DNA of 64,000 nt from Alistipes sp. (GTDB taxonomy: Bacteria > Bacteroidota > Bacteroidia > Bacteroidales > Rikenellaceae). The notes under the pieces are model-generated. The model made no database searches. It was not told where the DNA came from and saw only the letters and a list, made by a program, of their open reading frames with translations. The translations under genes were made by a program, and so were the position numbers. The DNA lies in assembly GCA_017937765.1 (NCBI GenBank), contig JAGBCY010000020.1:62001-126000 (forward strand), given 5' to 3'. Of this stretch, positions 60,412-64,000 are shown piece by piece (the stretch's first letter is position 1; every line of letters begins with the position of its first letter).

Positions 60412-61446
60412 CTAATACAAGACCTTACATTCGACGTTCATACCCACACCCACGCGCTCGAGATCCTCTGCGGCGTTATCCTCCGTGAAGTCGATGAGGA
60501 CGGGGATGCGCTGCTCGATCTTGATGAAGTTGCCCGACGAGTTATCCTGCGGCAACATCGACATACTGCCTCCCGTGGCGCGCGACAGCGAGCGCACAAC
60601 ACCACGATACGTCACGCCCGGCACGGCGTCGACCTCGATCTCCACCTCCGAGCCCGGAGCTATATGCTCGATCTGCGTCTCCTTGTAGTTCGCAACGATC
60701 CACTTCTCCGACTCATCGACGATGTCGACGATCCTCTGACCCGGATGGACGAGCTGGCCCACGTGGATATTCTTCCTGCCCGTCGTGCCGCTACAAGGTG
60801 CGATGACAACGGTGTACGACAGGTTCAGGCGTGCGAGGTCGAGGGCTGCCTCCGCCACGGCGATGCCTGCGTCGTTCTGACCGAGGCGCGTGTTCTGCTC
60901 GCGACCCACAGCCTCAACCGAGGCACGCTGCTTGAGGAGAACCTCGTAGCGAGCCTTCGCCGCCTCGTACTCCGTCTCCATATCGTCGTACTGCTGGCGT
61001 GTGACGGCACCGTCGGCCAACAGATTCTTGAAACGCAGGTAGTTACGCTCAGCATTATCGAGGCGTATGCGCGCCTCCTCGAGCGTGGCATTCGTCACGG
61101 CAATGTTGCTCTGCGTGGTCGATATCACGTTGTGCATAGCATCCTTATCTGTCGTGGCGTTGAGGTAGCTCGCCTCGGCCTGAGCCAAGAGGAGGCGGAA
61201 CTCGGCATCCTCGATAATAAGGAGCGTATCGCCCTTCTCAACCCTCTCATACTCGCCGAAGCGCACCTCCTTGACAAAGCCCTGAATGCGGGCATCGACA
61301 GGCACGATATGCTGCTCGACCTGAGCATTCTCGGTAAACTCCACGTTGCCGAGGTGGACAAACTTTGCACACACCCAGCCAATAGCCACGGCCAACAGCG
61401 CGATGGCCAAGACGTTATAGATTCTCTTCTTTGTTCTGTGTTTCAT
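60412..61446 (-). CDS. HlyD/EmrA-type membrane fusion protein
   Basis: 344-residue periplasmic adaptor with one N-terminal membrane anchor (VLAIALLAVAIGWVCAKFVHL), the lipoyl half-motif VPVDARIQGFVKEVRFGEYERVEKGD, a helical hairpin (about 75-195) and the closing lipoyl half VIAPCSGTTGRKNIHVGQLV. It bridges the MFS pump and TolC. Start 30 bases after the TolC gene stop. Confidence 0.93.
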   Translation of the reverse strand: MKHRTKKRIYNVLAIALLAVAIGWVCAKFVHLGNVEFTENAQVEQHIVPVDARIQGFVKEVRFGEYERVEKGDTLLIIEDAEFRLLLAQAEASYLNATTDKDAMHNVISTTQSNIAVTNATLEEARIRLDNAERNYLRFKNLLADGAVTRQQYDDMETEYEAAKARYEVLLKQRASVEAVGREQNTRLGQNDAGIAVAEAALDLARLNLSYTVVIAPCSGTTGRKNIHVGQLVHPGQRIVDIVDESEKWIVANYKETQIEHIAPGSEVEIEVDAVPGVTYRGVVRSLSRATGGSMSMLPQDNSSGNFIKIEQRIPVLIDFTEDNAAEDLERVGVGMNVECKVLY

Positions 61447-61476
61447 AATGTTATCTTCTGTTTTTGGGTTACTCTT

Positions 61477-62793
61477 TTACAAAATGCCGGCTGTAGCCTG
61501 CAACTTAGCGTAGCGCACAAGGATCGTGATCTGGGCGTTGGCCAACTGAAGCTCGGCGTCGAGGAGCTGGTTGGCAGCGTCGATCATATCGGTGATGAGC
61601 GCGATGTCGTTGTTGTAGCGTTTCTCGATGACGTGGTAGTTGCTCTGGGCAAGCTCCACACCCTTGCGGTAGGTCTCGGCGGCGATGAAGGCCTCCTCGT
61701 AGCGGATGTAGTCGCTGTGGATGGCGAGCTCGAGACGCTCGCGGGCGTCGTCCAAAGCACGACGCGAATGGTCGGTGGCAATCTGCTCGCGACGTATCGT
61801 GCGATTGCTCTTGTAGAGCGACGACAGCTTAAACGACACGCCAACGCCAACATACCAGTAGTTGAAATTTTTGTTGATGACGGGGACCTCGATGGTGATA
61901 GGGCCGTCGAAGTGGTTGGCGGCAACAAGCGCGACACTCGGCCTACGCTCGGCACGCGCTAACTCCTCGGCACGCTCGCCCATAGCCACCTGAAGCTCAC
62001 CGCGCTTAAGCTCGTAGGCACTCTCCGCGGCGAGGCTCTGCCACTGCTCCTCGGTGGTTGCCACTGCCGCGAGCTCCGCCGTCGCAATCTCGGGGATGAT
62101 GTCGGTCGTGGGGTCGAGGCCGATGGTCGTTGCTATCTCGGTCGAGAGGATGCGGATGGTGTTCTTCACCTCGGTGCGTGCAAGCTCGAGACGCTGGAGG
62201 CGTAACTCATAGCGCGTGAGGTCGTTATCCAAAGCGACACCCTCCCTACAACGCGCCTCCGTATCGGCGATGAGCTCCTCGGCAAGGGCAATGTTACGGT
62301 CGTAGACCTCGAGGATGTTGCGCATCTTGCCCAACTCGAGGAAGAAGCCCGAGAGCAGGAAGCGCACACGACAGCGCGTAGCGTCGAGGTTGACGCCCGC
62401 CATCTCCTGCTTCAAGCGCGCGAGGGCGATGGAGTTCGACACCGCACCACCGCCATAGATTAGCTGCGAGGCCTCGACGGCGAAGTTATTGCCAAAGTGC
62501 GGCATCTCGACATTCACAGCATTCGTGAAGTCGCGGTCGGCCAACGTGCCATTACCCAAGAAGCTCGCCGAGGCCGACACCGAGAGGTCGGGCAGGCGGC
62601 CACCCTGAGCCTCCGTAACGGCAGCCTCGGCCTCGGCAACAGCCACGCGCTCGGCGGCAATCCTCTTTGAGTTCTCCTCGGCAAGCGCGAAGAGCTCGTC
62701 GATGGTGAGCCTGCGGCTCTCCTGCGCCACAGCATCGAGCGGCGGCACACATAGCACCGCAGTGAGCAGTGCCATCAAAATACTTCGTTTCAT
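61477..62793 (-). CDS. TolC family outer-membrane efflux protein
   Basis: 438 residues with a signal peptide (MKRSILMALLTAVLCVPPLDAVAQ) and two TolC repeats of long helices (EENSKRIAAERVAVAEAEAA; ELARAERRPSVALVAANHF). First gene of the efflux operon tolC-emrA-emrB-like. A long leader precedes it, with a -7 box at 63070-63078. Confidence 0.93.
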   Translation of the reverse strand: MKRSILMALLTAVLCVPPLDAVAQESRRLTIDELFALAEENSKRIAAERVAVAEAEAAVTEAQGGRLPDLSVSASASFLGNGTLADRDFTNAVNVEMPHFGNNFAVEASQLIYGGGAVSNSIALARLKQEMAGVNLDATRCRVRFLLSGFFLELGKMRNILEVYDRNIALAEELIADTEARCREGVALDNDLTRYELRLQRLELARTEVKNTIRILSTEIATTIGLDPTTDIIPEIATAELAAVATTEEQWQSLAAESAYELKRGELQVAMGERAEELARAERRPSVALVAANHFDGPITIEVPVINKNFNYWYVGVGVSFKLSSLYKSNRTIRREQIATDHSRRALDDARERLELAIHSDYIRYEEAFIAAETYRKGVELAQSNYHVIEKRYNNDIALITDMIDAANQLLDAELQLANAQITILVRYAKLQATAGIL

Positions 62794-63069
62794 CTTTAGT
62801 GTAGATTATTTAGTGATTATCCTATCGCGGGACTGAAGGGCAACGTAGCCACACCGTAAAACACAACAACACAGCCATCGGCACCTCGCTCGAAGTGTCG
62901 AATGCAATGTGTGATAGACAGGCGGCTACGCTATGATAACAGGGGTATTACGATTCCCAGTTGGTTGAGATATTACGTCGTAGAAGGTTCGGGAAACGAA
63001 CCGAGTAAAATGTTGGGGTACAGTATTTTATCTCTCTCATTATTGGTGGAACACTGTATGCATTCCGTG

Positions 63070-63078
63070 GCAAAGATA
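63070..63078 (-). promoter_or_regulatory. -7 promoter box, probable start of the efflux operon
   Basis: TATCTTTGC on the leftward strand, exact to TAnnTTTGY, 277 bases before the tolC-like ATG. Confidence 0.55.
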
Positions 63079-63213
63079 GAAAAAATAATCGAATCGCCGA
63101 CATTGTGCTTTGCCAAAAATTTGCCGACCGTTGTTAATAACGCTGTTTATAACTGTCGAACAACTATTAATAAATAGTGGTATTTTAAGCGTTGTCGTTT
63201 GCGATAAAATGCG

Positions 63214-63222
63214 TAATTTTGT
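63214..63222 (+). promoter_or_regulatory. -7 promoter box for dnaB
   Basis: TAATTTTGT matches TAnnTTTGY; GTTG at 63191-63194 is in -33 position with a 19-base spacer. The ATG follows 22 bases later. Confidence 0.6.
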
Positions 63223-63243
63223 GCTTGCTTAAATCGGAACACT

Positions 63244-64000
63244 ATGGCAAAACAGTATAAGAAAGCATCGGAGAACAATAGCGAGGCATTCGCACGATTG
63301 ACCGGCATCGACGGCACAGTACCCCCTCAGGCCACAGAGCTCGAGCAAGCGGTGCTCGGCGCGCTGATGTTGGAGAAGGATGCAATCATCGACGTGCAGG
63401 AGTATGTCAAGGTGGAGACCTTCTACCTCGAGGAGCACCGCACGATTTTCAAGGCCATTCAGGACCTGTCGTTCGAGATGAAGGCCATCGACCTCTACAC
63501 CGTAACCGAGCGTCTCAAGGCGCAGAAGGAGCTTCAGAAGGTGGGTGGCGCGGCATACCTCGCCGAGCTGACACAGAAGGTGGCATCGGCGGCACACGTC
63601 GAGTTCCACGCAAAGATCATCGCACAGAAGTATGTGCAGCGCGAGCTCATCCGCTCGGCAACGGAGATCGAGCGTCGCTCCTACGACGAGGAGGTCGACG
63701 TCACGGAGCTCATCGGCTTTGCCGAGCAGGAGATATTCCGCGTGTCGGAGGGTAACGTAAAGCGTTCCGTGCTCGCAGCATCCGACATCCTGCGCAAGGC
63801 GTTGGCTCAGATAGAGGAGGCATCGAAGACCGCCGGCGAGTACAACGGCGTGCGCTCGGGATTTACCGACATCGACAGCGTGACACTCGGCTGGCAGCCC
63901 TCGGACCTTATCATCATCGCGGCACGTCCCTCGATGGGTAAGACTGCCTTCGTGCTCACGATGGCACGCAATATGGCCGTGGAGTTCAAGACCCCCGTGG
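63244..64000 (+). CDS. dnaB: Replicative DNA helicase DnaB, 3'-truncated
   Basis: Hexameric helicase at the replication fork. The frame opens at the ATG at 63244 and runs off the window with 252 codons. The N-terminal domain (about 15-120; PPQATELEQAVLGALMLEKDA, LYTVTERLKAQKEL, GGAAYLAELT) is followed by the RecA-like core start SGFTDIDSVTLGWQPSDLII and Walker A ARPSMGKTAF near residue 230. The rest is outside the window. Confidence 0.96.
   Translation, partial: MAKQYKKASENNSEAFARLTGIDGTVPPQATELEQAVLGALMLEKDAIIDVQEYVKVETFYLEEHRTIFKAIQDLSFEMKAIDLYTVTERLKAQKELQKVGGAAYLAELTQKVASAAHVEFHAKIIAQKYVQRELIRSATEIERRSYDEEVDVTELIGFAEQEIFRVSEGNVKRSVLAASDILRKALAQIEEASKTAGEYNGVRSGFTDIDSVTLGWQPSDLIIIAARPSMGKTAFVLTMARNMAVEFKTPV

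Larger units (their letters stand above)
62794..63243. other. Divergent regulatory region between efflux operon and dnaB
   Basis: A 450-base gap. Leftward it holds the -7 box at 63070-63078 and a hairpin GGTTCG-GGAAA-CGAACC (62987-63003), giving a leader of about 270 nucleotides for the efflux operon; a 30-codon ORF could be read at 63041-62949. Rightward it holds the dnaB promoter and two TGTTWATAA motifs (63132-63140 and 63144-63152). The rightward ORF 62902-63177 has no family features and is not called. Confidence 0.6.

Noticed and set aside
59869..61962. A 697-codon rightward ORF across three efflux genes
   Set aside because: It crosses gene boundaries of three well-identified leftward genes and has no domain; it is a frame shadow.
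62987..63003. GGTTCG...CGAACC stem as part of a tRNA
   Set aside because: No acceptor stem, anticodon arm or D-arm can be built around it.
62902..63177. 91-codon rightward ORF upstream of dnaB
   Set aside because: It overlaps the promoter regions of both flanking units and its sequence has no protein-like pattern.

Overview
The window reads as chromosomal DNA of a Bacteroidales bacterium, most likely Alistipes-like (Rikenellaceae); the genus is a guess. The evidence is promoters of the Bacteroidetes type (-7 box TAnnTTTG, in the best cases with TTTG 18-20 bases upstream), the gliding/type IX-linked lipoprotein gldH beside ricT, a Bat aerotolerance operon, the carboxynorspermidine route to polyamines, split chromate transporters and GC-rich codon choice. 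I found no tRNA, rRNA, CRISPR, transposase or integrase. About 50 protein genes are supported, nearly all core metabolism or housekeeping; the first and the last run off the window.

Layout. 1-2.9 kb: polyamine genes nspC (partial) and speA. 3-6.2 kb: a secreted repeat protein and transketolase, leftward. 6.5-12.4 kb: pgk, an M13 peptidase and a large outer-membrane barrel. 12.5-16.9 kb: ricT, gldH, trmB, rlmD. 35.1 down to 25.8 kb: a tight leftward run of U32 protein, methyltransferase, two chromate transporter halves, UvrD helicase, glycosyltransferase, endonuclease III and S41 protease. 25.6 down to 17.0 kb: moxR, DUF58, a BatD-like gene, batC, batA, batB, pepD and a kinase-HTH fusion. 35.3-37.1 kb: serS, then a ferredoxin with a 32-bp tandem repeat in its leader. 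37.2-45.3 kb: an outer-membrane barrel, a lipoprotein, a pullulanase, a LolC-like permease, menaquinone methyltransferase and several small secreted proteins. 55.9 down to 45.5 kb: an esterase, a NrtR-type Nudix regulator, an ADP-ribose hydrolase fusion, a DUF1232 protein, a phage-type DUF6549 protein, lipA-lipB-recJ, aspartokinase and TraB. 62.8 down to 56.2 kb: a TolC-EmrA-EmrB-like efflux operon, polyprenyl synthase and a sugar MFS permease. dnaB begins at 63.2 kb.

The most original signals are these. (1) An ADP-ribose module: the Nudix/NrtR-type gene has a full promoter bracketed by two identical-half-site palindromes, and the macro-like/ADP-ribosylglycohydrolase fusion next to it has its own 20-bp palindrome and tandem repeats in its leader. 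(2) A protein-kinase-like domain fused to a Myb/SANT-like HTH at the end of the Bat-pepD gene run. (3) A 32-bp x 5 repeat array flanked by inverted repeats inside the ferredoxin leader. (4) A tiny lipoprotein that is largely Cys-Cys-Gly-Glu-Cys repeats.
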